Assembly: GCA_027596035.1 (NCBI GenBank)
Contig: JADGJA010000048.1
Location: 517-56,736, forward strand
Source: Thoreauomyces humboldtii
Taxonomy: Eukaryota > Chytridiomycota > Chytridiomycetes > Spizellomycetales > Powellomycetaceae
Direction: 5' to 3'
Length of the DNA stretch: 56,220 bases
Shown: in pieces, positions 34,384 to 45,490 of the stretch
Layout of the letters: each line of letters begins with the position of its first letter
Numbering within the stretch: position 1 is the first letter of the stretch
Notes under the pieces: model-generated
What the model was told of the DNA's origin: nothing
Database searches by the model: none
What the model saw: only the letters and a program-made list of their open reading frames with translations
Program-made: the position numbers and the translations under genes

Positions 34384-37300
34384 TCATGGTAAAGAATCTT
34401 CTGCTTGAGCCTCGGGACTCCTCAATATTGCGTGACCAGGACCACCGATCGAAGCACGGGCTCCGGCGGTCGTAGCAGCTGGGTGTGTGGTCGCCTGGCC
34501 CCCAGATTTCTCGCCTTCCGTTGCGGATGCAATAGCGATCGACTCGGCCACGCTCAGCCATCTCGCGGCCTCGCCTAGCTGCGTGAAGCGCAGTCGCACC
34601 GTCTCACCGGTCAGCAGACTGAAGGTCAGGACAGGACGCTGGGATTCGGGTGCTTGATATGTTGACTCTTGTTCGCTAGGACTGGAAACCGATCGTGTGC
34701 GAAGGTACACCAGTCGCGGAAAGGAAACCGCGTTGAGCATCATGGGAACGCTGGCTTGGTCCTGAACCGATGTGCGCGTCAACGGGAGATAAACAGAAAC
34801 ATGAACGTAGGCGATCGCTTACCTTGGGCGTAAGAACGACAAAGTGCTGACGTCCTCGGTCCATGACTTCGTTGAATGTGGATTGTCTATTTCCCGGAAG
34901 GGCACCGAGCTTCTGGGCGATGTACGTGACGATCTTTGCCGGCTTCCATACGCCGGGGCTGTTGCTCTGGCAGTGGCGCATGAGCTCGATCTCGGCCGCC
35001 AACTCCAAGAGATGCTTTCCCGCAACGGGATCCTCGGCGTGCCCCCAGAAGGCTGTACAGATGTCGCTCTTTCCAGCAGTAGTTGCCGTGCTCCCATCGT
35101 CATTGGCCACTGTCGACACCTTGATCCAGCGGAGGTATCTTGCACCTTGAAGAGCTGAAGGGAAGGTCAGCACCGCCTGCGTAAGCAGTCCGATGACAAG
35201 GCAAAGCTCGGCCGACAGGACGGCGCGGGTCTCGTAATCCAGTGAGAGCGGGTTTCGGGGGGTCGGGGTCAGAGTGACGCCGAAAACGGCGACAGAGATG
35301 ATCAAGTGCACGAAACTCAGGCCAACGATTCTGTAAGCCTCGCTTGACTGGTTCCGTTCCTTTTTCTCTTTCACGAGGAACTTCTGGGCTTGATGCCTTT
35401 TTGGGAGGCTGCGGCCAATATGATTGCCGGACCACGCGAACGTTGCCGATAAGAGGTATATGAGCCCAAGGCCGGTCAACAAAAGGAGGCTTATCGGATA
35501 AGACGCGGCATTCGTGTCCAGATTGCAGGAAGTGCGCGCAAGTGGCATAGATACGGTAGAGATGGTTCGTAAGCCCGTCCAAACAATGAGAAGGACCTGA
35601 ACAATCGACGAAATGGTCAAACACAAGATGCGCAGTGAAATTTGATGATGGCACTCACAACGATAGGGCCTAAGCATCTGAGCTGGAACTTTGCCAAGCG
35701 CGCAAATGGTACATCAACGTTCCCGAGCTTGCGTGTACAGATTTCCCACTGTTGGCGAAGGGACCATCCTTGCGCCAAGAGCGTCCCTGCTGGAGCTCCA
35801 AGAGCCAGTGCTGCCATCCAAGGCTGAGCTGTGCAGTTCAGCTTGCTTGCAGGAAGAACAACACTCAGAGCGTAGCCACACGCGAAAATAATTCCCGGGA
35901 ACAGGCTCAGCTGCAGGGCTAGTTCGTGGGTTGAGGCGAAGACGTGCCGGGTGTGCCAGAGCACCGCGATCGAAGGAACAGCGATAGAGAAGGAGATGCA
36001 CGCCGTCAGCAGCAGAATGATCGTTCCGCTACTGTTTCTGCGAAGTTTCGAGGGCACTGATAAGCATAATTCGTCAATAGTAAGAAACAATCAATCCTTC
36101 GTGACGCCGAGCTACTTACATGAAACCGGATACACGACAGAAAGGGGCAATGCATTTCCGATCAGCGCTCCATTCAGCGAAACGGCGACTGAGTAGGTTC
36201 CTGTGTCGGAAGGAAGAAACGAGAAAATAACGTTTCCATTTTCGTAAGTCTTTGAAGCTGTCACAATTGCTCTCCTCGCTAGGGTTCCGTCGTCGGAAAC
36301 TACGGCTGTGGCCGCAGCCAACGCGTCCGACTTCTGCAGGGCGTTGCCGAAGGCATCGCGAACTTGTACGGCGATGGATACATCATAGCCAACCCAGGTG
36401 TGGTTCCCGCCAAGCTGCACGATCGAGGTGGTAGGGTCGGCAGGCCCAGGGGAAACAGTCGCCGTGGAGCTGGATGTTGGGACCCTCACGCCGTTGTAGT
36501 TGATCGCGAGACTATACGATCCAGCCGTCGTAATCTTGAAGCCGATAGCGTAGGTCCCGTTAGCGTAGTCAGTGACTTCGCCCAGTACGGTCCTGCCGAG
36601 CTGATCGGCCAGGAACCCGGACACAATATCGCCGCCGTAATCCAGCTCTAACCCATTGATGTCGCGCACGGTGAGGATGTACACGGCGGTCCCGCCGTTC
36701 ACGACGAGCGTAGCAGGTGCCTGAAGAATGGAGTTCGTAGCGTCCCCACCTATACTGGTGAGCGTCCATCCGTCCGAATACGCGCATTCGGGGAATGTGC
36801 TGCCGTAGCCAACCGAGATACCACTCCCGGCGGATATGGCGTTGTAGCGATTTGGGACGCTCGGGTCGTTGACAATGACCGCTTGTTTCCAAATCAAATC
36901 GGTCAAATCGTAGAACCACGTGTCGGACCAAAACCTTGCGAGGAACTGGAATTAGCAATCCTGAAGATCCACCGAGAAGGCAGAGCTGTTCTAACCAGTA
37001 AACATATGTCGAATCAGTGTATCCTCCACCTGCAGAAGCCTTAGGCATAAGTCAAGCGTCGTTTGAATGGAACTCATTCTTCAGACAGAGCCGTTTTGGG
37101 CTCACCTGTCAAAGATATGACACTCCTGCCGTTCTGCACCGAAATCTGACTCGTTGCGTGGGCACGTATCGGAGGCACAGTTCCTTTCGTATCGAGAACA
37201 TAAATAATTTGGTTAACGAGGTCATAGGCGAATCCCGGTTCCGCCACGTAGCAGGTCGGACCGATCGACCAAGAATCCTGTGGGCAGAGCATGCCGGAAA

Positions 37301-38121
37301 AGATCAACAAGACGTCGCTTGTCACCGCTGGAAGAGCAGATCCCAGAGGTACCACCGCACGGCGGAGTGGAAAGTCGTAGAAAAGATGAACGACATGACC
37401 CCAGATCGCGGGCAGAACAGCGCCGGGCTGTGGTAAAATGGACCACACGCCTGTCGAGATGGACATTGCATTTATGGTGTTGTACATCGAGGTATTGTTC
37501 GCTTGCCCTCCCACCGTGATGAACATGTTGTTGTAAATTACCTGAATCATGATTCTCTCTCACATTGGTACAGACGGTCTGCAAACGTGTGGGACGAGAA
37601 CGTACCGCTGGAGCAAACCCAACCGCCAAGGGCGTGTTTGTAGTTGGCATCGGGATCCAGTTTCCCCAAACACCATTCGTTAAAGTCATCGTGTGGACCA
37701 GGGAAAGAAGGGGATCCTGTGGGTTCTCTCCGACGCCGCCCCACCGGAAGACGTGCGCTCCATCTGCTGTTGCCGCGGCTGACACTCCTCCAGCTGCCGC
37801 GCCGAAAGTGTTCAGGACGCTCCAGGTCCATACCGAGACGCCGACCGAGTTTGTAGTCGAGGTAACCAGCCAAGTAGATGCATAGGCTGACGTCTGGGTG
37901 GGATCAGGAGGGGTGAAATCCGCGTATCTTCTGAGGGTGGTGTTGAAGCCTCCGATGAAAAGCGTCTGGCTCGTCGAGATGCTGACGCTGCCGGCCAGGT
38001 CCAGAGACTTTGCCGGCGGACTGCCAACTTGAGTGACGGGAATCCAGCGCAGGACAGCGGCCACCGGGAGAACTCCCGCCCATAGCTGCAGCAGAACAGA
38101 GAAGAAGATCATGATGTGCAT
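34384..38121 (-). CDS. Kelch/filamin-repeat 7TM receptor (class C GPCR-like)
   Basis: Seven exons (38121-37606, 37541-37106, 37029-37004, 36945-36120, 36056-35659, 35596-34823, 34761-34384), all in phase, give 1,117 residues. A signal peptide (MIFFSVLLQLWAGVLPVAAV) precedes a kelch beta-propeller (about 30-395, for example GGGYTDSTY and FWSDTWFYDLTDLIW blades). Two filamin-type Ig repeats follow (about 395-600, NGTYAIGF..AGSYSLAINYNG and TGTYSVAVSLNG). Seven hydrophobic helices (about 608-890) come next, then a ~225-residue cytoplasmic tail. The tail ends with a segment (LTFSLLTGETVRLRF..W) that could be PH-like. The topology is extracellular sensor, 7TM, signalling tail. The helix pattern, with Cys before a Trp ahead of helix 3, resembles GABA-B-like class C receptors. 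The ligand is unknown. It is divergently paired with its plus-strand paralogue. Confidence 0.8.
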
Positions 38122-38377
38122 CCCGGGATATTGATTGTTCGTCGACTTGACGAGTGGCGCGCGCTCGGAGGTGTATTGCAGGGGAGCCTTTGTTCCTTGT
38201 CTGCTGAACCCCTTGTTCGTTGCCTGCTTCCTTCGACGGAACCGCTCTCTTCGACAGAGCGGAGTTGCAGAACAACAAGCGGTTTGGACAGGGGTTAGAA
38301 CAACTCAAGGCCCCCACACACACAGTACAGTTCCAAGGCGCTTTCGTCGTAGTAGTAGCAGTGCGTTGAGCGGGACG
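38122..38377. promoter_or_regulatory. Shared bidirectional promoter of the receptor pair
   Basis: Only 256 bp separate the start codons of the two divergent receptor genes, so both promoters must overlap here. A small direct word repeat (AGTAGTAG at 38351-38358) occurs close to the plus-strand start. I see no TATA box on either strand. Confidence 0.55.
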
Positions 38378-41300
38378 ATGTCGATCCATCACAGCTTCAC
38401 GGTTGGAATCGCTCTCATACTCCTCGTCCTCACGGCCCTCCTTCCTGCTTCCGCCCGGGCGTCTTCCGTCGGTCCGCTATGGCTGAGCATTCCTACCAAC
38501 CTGACCAGAGTCACTTCATGTTCCGTGCCAGACCCTGATCCAACTCGGAATAGGACATGGGTCGTAGGAGGTTACAGCGCAGACTCCAACGGCATCAACA
38601 CTTACCACGGCCTCACCGCTCTCGATCTGTCTACGGGCGAGAGCACCGACTATCCGGGCTTGCCCGTCCGTTCCGGCTCCGTGTGCGCAGCATACGGGGA
38701 TTACCTTATGATCTACGGCGGCTACAACCAAGTCATTTTCTTGTCGGACCTTGTCTTGTTCAGCTTCTCTCAGGAAGCGTTTGTTCCCGCGCCATCGACA
38801 GTCGTTCCATTTGGCCCACTGGCGGTGAGCACTGTGAAGCTTCCTGTACATGCCATAGTTTTTTCTTTTTGTTAATTATTCGTTACATGATCTTTCAAAA
38901 GTTTGCCACATCGCAAGTGCTCACCAGAGGCGATCGTCCCGTATGGGTCATGGCAGGCGGAATCACAGACGTTGTCTCGTTCGTAGGGACTACCGTCGTC
39001 ATGCCCATCTATGCCATGGATCTCTTGACCTGGACGTTCTATAGCGACCCTATGATTACCGGTGTAACAGGATTGATCCAGAGCGCCAATGGTAACACCA
39101 TCGCCATCAGCAACGCCCCGGCTCTCATCCGCACAGAGGGCTCGTCTTCTGTTGTCATCACGAACGACACCATGCTTGTGTACCAAGGCTGGCAATGCTA
39201 CTTAAAGTCGGTGAGGAAATTGGAAGGAAAGGCGCCAACACGACGCTGATGGATTCTTGTTTCGAACTGCAGCCCTAGCATTTCTTGTATCAGCGCAGGA
39301 TATCCTGCCCAGCAGATCGTGATCGACGTATCGAACGCTTCCAGCTGGACGGTCACTCCTGTTCCAATCGTCGGCAATCCGCCGTACCGCAACTTTATGG
39401 CACACGGAAGACTCCTGGACGACTACGGCAACGCGCTGATGTATACGTGCACCGGACAAAACGTGGACGAGCACAACGCTCCTTCGGTTACTGCATCAAT
39501 ATCCATCTTGAATCTGACAAACATGATATGGACGGGATTGCCGGTGCAGAATACGTGGGAGATACCTGTGCGAGCGTCAGCTCTGGGAATCGTGCGGCGA
39601 AATACGTTCTACATATTGGGCGGACACGCTTCAGGCGGCGGGTTTCAGGATCTTTGGGAACTGCTGCCGAATGGTAGGTGAAATCCGTCACCACCGTTTA
39701 AAAATGAGATGACAACTGACTTTACCACACGAGGTAGCTGGCGCCGATGTCAGTCGATCCGTACTCAGTGGCAATCTACTCGATGCTGCCGGTATCGTCG
39801 GTCAAACCAGTACGCTTTCCTTTTCAGTGCACAACGCAGACGCCAGTGCGGTTACCTATGGAGGAGCGCAGGTGACGGTGAGAATGCAGTCCGGTTTGCT
39901 AAAGTCGACATATCAGAACTGATATCTATTCGCAAGGGCACGCTCATCAGCATCACCCCAGGAAACAACCTCGGACTGGTCGGAATGGATCTTGGTAATG
40001 GAACGTATACTCTCGACATCACGCCGTTCGTAAGCGGTTCCTACGCACTCAGTATCTACTTCAACGGGCAGATCTACAATGGCGCTAGCCTTCCCGTGAC
40101 ATTTTACCCCGCCACACTCGACTTCTCGAGCTGTTTGGTCATTCCCGGAGGCTCGAGCGCCGGTCTCTGGGAGGAATCAGATGCGTTTCAGTTGATACTC
40201 AAGGACATCTACTCTAACCAGGTTATCACGGCAGACAATCCCGCCACGTTCACAAATCTCACAGCCAAGTTTGAGAGCGACGGCTCCTCGCTGACTCCCG
40301 TCGCGTCGGATGGAATTCTGTATCTCAGCTACGAAAGTCACGCTGCCGGACCCGATCAAGTTAGCGTAAAGCTGGAGGGGCAGTCTATCGCAGGGTCACC
40401 CTTCAGCATTCAAGTGGTAGTCGCGGAGCGCTTGGCCTACAGCGATCCAGTCATGGCAGTCGTGACGGCTTTGAACGCGTTAGGCGTGTTAGCCTCCATC
40501 GGCCTCAGTGCTTGGATCTTCTTCGATCGGCATTCGAACGAGCTGCGTTTTGCGTCGCCCGGAATTCTTGGACTGATCTCCTCTTCGCATGCGATCATGT
40601 TTCTCGGGAATATCTTTGGAGGGACTTATGCCACCTCATCATGCTACGCTCGCGACTGGCTGCTATATGTGCCTGCAAATGTGATCGTATCCCTCTTGTT
40701 CGCGAAAATGGCACGCATCTACATTTTGTTCATTGGGCGACCCATGCGCAAGATGAAGATTGTCGATAACGACATCATCATGTTTTCGATGGTGCTTGTC
40801 AGCATCGCTGCGGTAATTAACGTTTCCGTTGAGCAGTTCTCTCTGAATATTTAACACAGATAATTTCTCTCGCTGCTTTGTCCTGCTAGATCCTTCTTTC
40901 GCTTAAATCCGCGCTCGTCCGGTTTGTCATACAAAGGGTGGACATCGGAACGCATCTTGAATCCTGGTCGTGCGAGACCAGCGCGAAATACGGTGGTAGC
41001 TCGTCGACGATCCTAACGGCCTTACCGATCGTTTGGACAGCGACCCTTGCAACGATGCTCCTATTTCTGGCGTATAGAACTCGGAACTCGCTGAGAAAAT
41101 CGCACGAATCGAAGATCATCGTGGGTGTGTTCTGCTTCGTGGTAGTGTCAATCATCGTGTGGGTCGTCATCGAGATCGCCGCGCGCAATCTTTCGGCTGT
41201 TAGGAAGGCGCAGATACAGATCTGGGTGATCTGGTATGATGCTCCTTTGTATTGGCATGAAAAAAAAACATCAGGATATGCTAACCGTCTTGTTTGAAAT

Positions 41301-42009
41301 CCACTTAGTTTGGATCTCTGGGTCTCCCTCTTCGCTATTGTCCTGGCCCGGCTCGCTGTGTTACGATACGTTTACCACCGGGTTCGAGGTGGAATAAGCA
41401 CTGGCGGCGGTGCATCCACTTCGGAGGAAGTCGAGGTGTCCGTGTCGCTTCCTGGAGATTCAGAACCTCATCCCCAGTCCGTTCGGAAGCCGTCGATGAC
41501 CGATTCTGCCCGAAAGACGTCGACAACGAACGCCGCAGCATCAAAGGCGGCAGCTCAGCGATGGAAGCTCGACGCGAGATCCATTGGCACCGCAGCATTT
41601 CCGTGCTCGGTCCGGAAGGCGGAGAGGTGGATGTGGTTGACGGAACTTCAACAGTGGGACGTCGCCCTGCTGCTGATCAATACAAGGACACAGATGTGTG
41701 TCATTACTCCCAGGGTGTTTGCGGAGGTAGGTCTCAGGGTTGGTCGATACCTCACTCGTTGGTGAGATCACCCGCTGACCTCTTTAAACCTTTCCTCTGT
41801 GGCAGGTCAGTCTCGCGCAGGCCTTCGAGGTTCATGGTCTCAGCGGCGTGAAAGTTATAGATCCATATACTCTGGGATTCACGGCCGCCTCCGGAAGCCG
41901 ACAGATCCGCTCGCCAACTGTAGAGCAGAGTGCGGCATTGCATCAAGCTCTGCAGGTTTTCATAGGGCGGGAGATCGTGCAACCTTCTGCAAGTGCTCCT
42001 GAGTATTGA
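38378..42009 (+). CDS. Kelch/filamin-repeat 7TM receptor (class C GPCR-like)
   Basis: Eight exons (38378-38824, 38902-39210, 39313-39673, 39738-39877, 39937-40812, 40890-41233, 41309-41726, 41806-42009), all in phase, give 1,032 residues. A signal peptide (ALILLVLTALLPASARA) is followed by kelch blades (WVVGGYSADS, LMIYGGYNQV, YILGGHASGGGFQDLW). Filamin-type repeats follow (GSYALSIYFNG; the hallmark IAGSPFSIQVV), then seven helices (about 588-850) and a ~180-residue tail rich in Ser/Thr. The helix region matches class C receptors of the GABA-B kind: a short loop FDRHSNELRFASPGILGLIS after helix 1, a Cys before the WLL of helix 3, and LLFAKMARIYILF at its cytoplasmic end. Class C receptors signal through heterotrimeric G proteins. 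A kelch/filamin ectodomain in place of a Venus-flytrap is unusual. The acceptor at 39312 is the least certain junction. Confidence 0.85.
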
Positions 42010-42574
42010 TATTCTGGTCACCGAACGGTGGCAGACGTTGTCGAAAAGAAAAGTCTGCACGATCGCAACATCCAGACACATGGACGCGTAAATGGATCGT
42101 GTGACTATGTCGGACCCAATACGCATGTGTGGACCGCAAAGATCGAGTTGACGTGACCAAGAGCATATAGAAATGTGTACGAATAATAGGCAGGCATGAT
42201 TTGCATGACAGGGGATCCATTTTGGTTGGGATTGTGGGAAAACGGCTGTTCATTCGGTAGTACGTCAGTCCCCTGCATTACAAATGTGGGTGGAGCTCTT
42301 CATGTGCGAGGCCATAGAAGAAGCAAAAGGATCGATCAGCCAGTACCTTCATTCCCGAGCTTTGAGTCGCCACGATGCGAAATCGTATGCGAGTCCAGCT
42401 GCGGACGCGGTTGTCGGATCTCACTCGCATTGAGACCACGGAGGTCTGTCTCGAACGATGTCGAGGGAATCGTATCATTTTTTCGATTGTACTGTATGCA
42501 GAGAGCAGACAGACGTCTGCCAGGGGGCCCTGCACCCCAAGCTATGCGCGCGTTCAGCTCACTTTTCCAGCCCA
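42010..42574. other. Convergent 3' intergenic region
   Basis: The region lies between two convergent genes. It should hold both transcript ends. An ORF at 42196-42927 on plus overlaps the permease coding sequence antisense and is probably chance. No other feature is seen. Confidence 0.4.
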
Positions 42575-44817
42575 TCAGTCCAAAGTCTTCCGCGACCCTT
42601 CGGCGCTCAACGTCCCTGAGCTGTTTCCCACCGCAACCCCCGCCCCATCGAAAGGAGTCCTCTTCCCGACATCACCCTCACCCGCGATCCCCACGGCACC
42701 ACCGTCAACATCGCCGAATCCGAACTGAGCCTCGACGCCGTTCTCGGCGAGGTATTCCCGCCACTCGCGATCCTCCTTCTCCAGGGTCTGACCTGAGAAG
42801 TCGGGGACCATGGCCCAGCAGAGGAGGGCACCGAGGAAGGCTACGCTGGCGCAGACGTAGAAGACGACCTGCGTCCCCTTTTGGACCGAGGCTGGGTCGG
42901 TGCCGTAGTGGGTGCGGAGTGGGATGAGGATCTGGTTGCCGATGGCGGCTCCGGCTTTCCCGATCGCGGCCGATAGACCGTAGAACGTGCCGCGAAGTGG
43001 GGTTGGGTAGACTTCCGCCGAGATCTGGATATGGAGCACGGTTAGAAAAGCGGTTTGAGGATGCACCGTTATAAAAGCGAGGAAGGCGGGCTTACCAAAC
43101 CAAGGCAGTTTCCTGTCGAGACAAAGCAAGAAAGGGAAAGACCGAGATGCACAATGTGAGTGAAGCGGCCTAACAAAGAAGTTGGCCTCGCCTACCACAG
43201 TCGTACCTGGCCCAAAGTTGGAGAACGAGATGAAAAGTCCGTAACATACGACGAAAGCGCCTGTGTTCAACTGCAGACGATCGAAGTTTCCAGCAATGAT
43301 GAATCCCATGATGCCCGAAAGAACGAAACCAATGGTCATGACGTTCTTGCGGCCGATGCGGTCGACCAGATGCGCGCCGATAAGGATGCCGGGTAGAGAG
43401 AAGAGACCGAGAAGCAGCTGCCACTCTGCGGTCTGACGAAGTTGCGTCGGTCCCTTCGACACGAGGTTCGAGATGATGGCGGAGGAGAAGATGCCGTTGG
43501 GGAAGACGACTGTGATTTCCCGTCAATTACCGGGGTGATGTTGTTTGCTCCAGCCACGCGAGACGTACCAAAGTCGTACAAGAACCAGCATCCTGCAGTT
43601 CCAACCAGACGAGGCCACAGTCGCTTGAAAGCCAGAAGGTAGGGCGGTGACGACCTGCTGTACTGCTTCTTGAATCGATCCGAGTTCGCCATCTTGAAAC
43701 GGAACCAGAAGACGCTGAGCGGAAGGACGCCGCCTACCGCGAAGGACGGTCAGCCAAGATCGAGGGACCAGAAGGTTGCATTGCATGACATACCAAGACC
43801 GAAAGCGATTCGCCAGATTTTGTTGAGATCCGCGGTCTTCTCGCCGGGAGCGGCTGCAGCGAACAGGATGAGGTAGATGATCGTGGCAAGAACGCCGCCT
43901 ATAGTAAGAAAGAAGATGCACGAAATGAAAATTTTAGAAAAGAGGCCACAAGGATATGGTGCCTCGTCAGAGTTCTTACCCATGCTCAACACCAGGTTGG
44001 TCACGAGAACAAACACTCCGCCTCTGCGCGTGGGCTTCGTCTCATCGGACGCTTCGGATGCGGAGGCAGACGAGCAAGGGTATTCGCCTGTGAGAGTGTC
44101 AGCTGTGATGGCCGGTGGAACGAGGTCAAAAGACGGGCATGGCTTACCTCCCACACCGACTCCCGTGATTCCTCTGCAGATGGTGATGGCCCAGAACAAC
44201 GTCGTCGGGCTATTGTCGGCGGGGTACACGACGGCGCATAGGAACGTTCCGAGCACGATCAAGAGCGTCGTGACGAGGAGACCGATCTTTCGCCCGAACC
44301 TGTCCAGAAGTTGAGGAGAAAACATCAGCCACGATACGACGTGCGTCGGAACACCCAGAAATGAGGATTCCCATCCTCGACGCCTCGCTTCCCCCGCACC
44401 CCACCTATCGATGACAAGACCGAATCCGAGCTGACCGATGATGGCGCCCACGATCAAGGCATTTCCGATTCGGGTGGATATGGCCGGGGTGAATTCGCTC
44501 GGGTAAATGCGGGAGAAGAGCGTGGAGGTGAAGTTGAAGACGTTGTTCTGGTACCCATCTGTTCGAAGGGGAATAAGACATCAGCAGCGCGACCTTTGTT
44601 GTCCCGGACTTGTAGGTACATGCTCCTTACCGCTGGTCAGCGCGATGCCGGCAAAGATGATGGTGGCAACGGCAGCTGCCCTCGACTTTCCCGTCTGAGT
44701 CTTCTGAGCTTCGGCGGCGGCGGGGTCATCGGGCGTGACGAAGGTTGCGACGTCGCTCGATGCAGGATGGTCGAGGGCTCCTTGAGCGGGGGGGCCGTTA
44801 GACGCTGAAGGAGTCAT
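42575..44817 (-). CDS. MFS permease, GIT1/PHS (phosphate, glycerophosphodiester) type
   Basis: Eight exons (44817-44631, 44558-44148, 44087-43980, 43898-43794, 43733-43569, 43509-43207, 43112-43096, 43024-42575), including one of 17 bp, are in phase and give 581 residues. Twelve hydrophobic helices are expected. The motif GVGVGGEYPCSSASASEASD after helix 4 is characteristic of the GIT1-like branch of the phosphate:H+ symporter family. DRFGRKIG and DRIGRKNV are the repeated MFS loop motifs, and SAEVYPTPLRGTFYG is the helix 10-11 region. The family transports phosphate or glycerophosphodiesters such as glycerophosphoinositol at the plasma membrane. The substrate here is not determined. It is not of the siderophore-iron transporter (SIT) type, so I do not tie it to the cluster 21 kb away. 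Confidence 0.85.
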
Positions 44818-45490
44818 CGAGTCGGATGCAGGAGGACAGGGTCGCCGTCGTCGTGCGAAGCGGGCGTGACTCTTCTCATCGCTCCTCTATAAAGAACCTT
44901 TTTCTGCATGAGAGAGATCCGCTACGGCCGCAAGCGAGGCAAGCAGCACGTGTAACGTCGTGTGATTCTTTACTGCAGCACACTGCACGCTCGTTCTTCT
45001 GTTGTGCCGTTATCGGCACTTCGCAAAGAACAACGGCGGAAGAGGAAATGCTTCAGGAAATTTGTGCTTCCTGTTTTGCGTGCCGGATGCTCTGCCCTTT
45101 TTTTCTTTGGCGACAGCCCCCCAACGGCCTCCGACGACCCCCTCGCCGCACGTTCTCGATGCCTCGAAGGGTCGTTCCATTCGGCAGGCTGCCGTCCAAG
45201 CGCGATGACATGTGTACGAGTGCATGGATGTAGGAGGGATACGGGTGCTTCACAATGGGCCAGCCAGGGAGTCACTGTATGCGAGCACATCTGGCCGACT
45301 GACACGGAGGGGGGAACCCTTACACGAAAGGTACAGATGGAAAGTTTTTACATCTCGGTGGGTTCGACGGGTGTCGATGCGAAACCCGGCATCAACCAAT
45401 ATCATATAATAACCAAAAAAAATGGGATCAAAATAAAGAACAACGTGAATGTGCGGAGCAACCCCGATCCGAAGCGAAGCGAAGACCCGA
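44818..45490. promoter_or_regulatory. Promoter region of the permease gene
   Basis: The 673-bp gap contains the 5' side of the permease gene and the 3' side of the next minus-strand gene. Overlapping short ORFs on both strands lack motifs. No TATA box or repeat is convincing. Confidence 0.35.

Noticed and set aside
42196..42927. Plus-strand ORF of 243 residues
   Set aside because: It is antisense to the well-supported permease coding exon and its Arg/Pro/Ser-rich product is typical of a shadow frame.
42575..44817. MFS permease as the siderophore exporter or importer of the cluster
   Set aside because: Its motifs (GVGVGGEYPCSSASASE) belong to the GIT1/PHS branch, not to siderophore-iron transporters, and two receptor genes and several others lie between it and the cluster.
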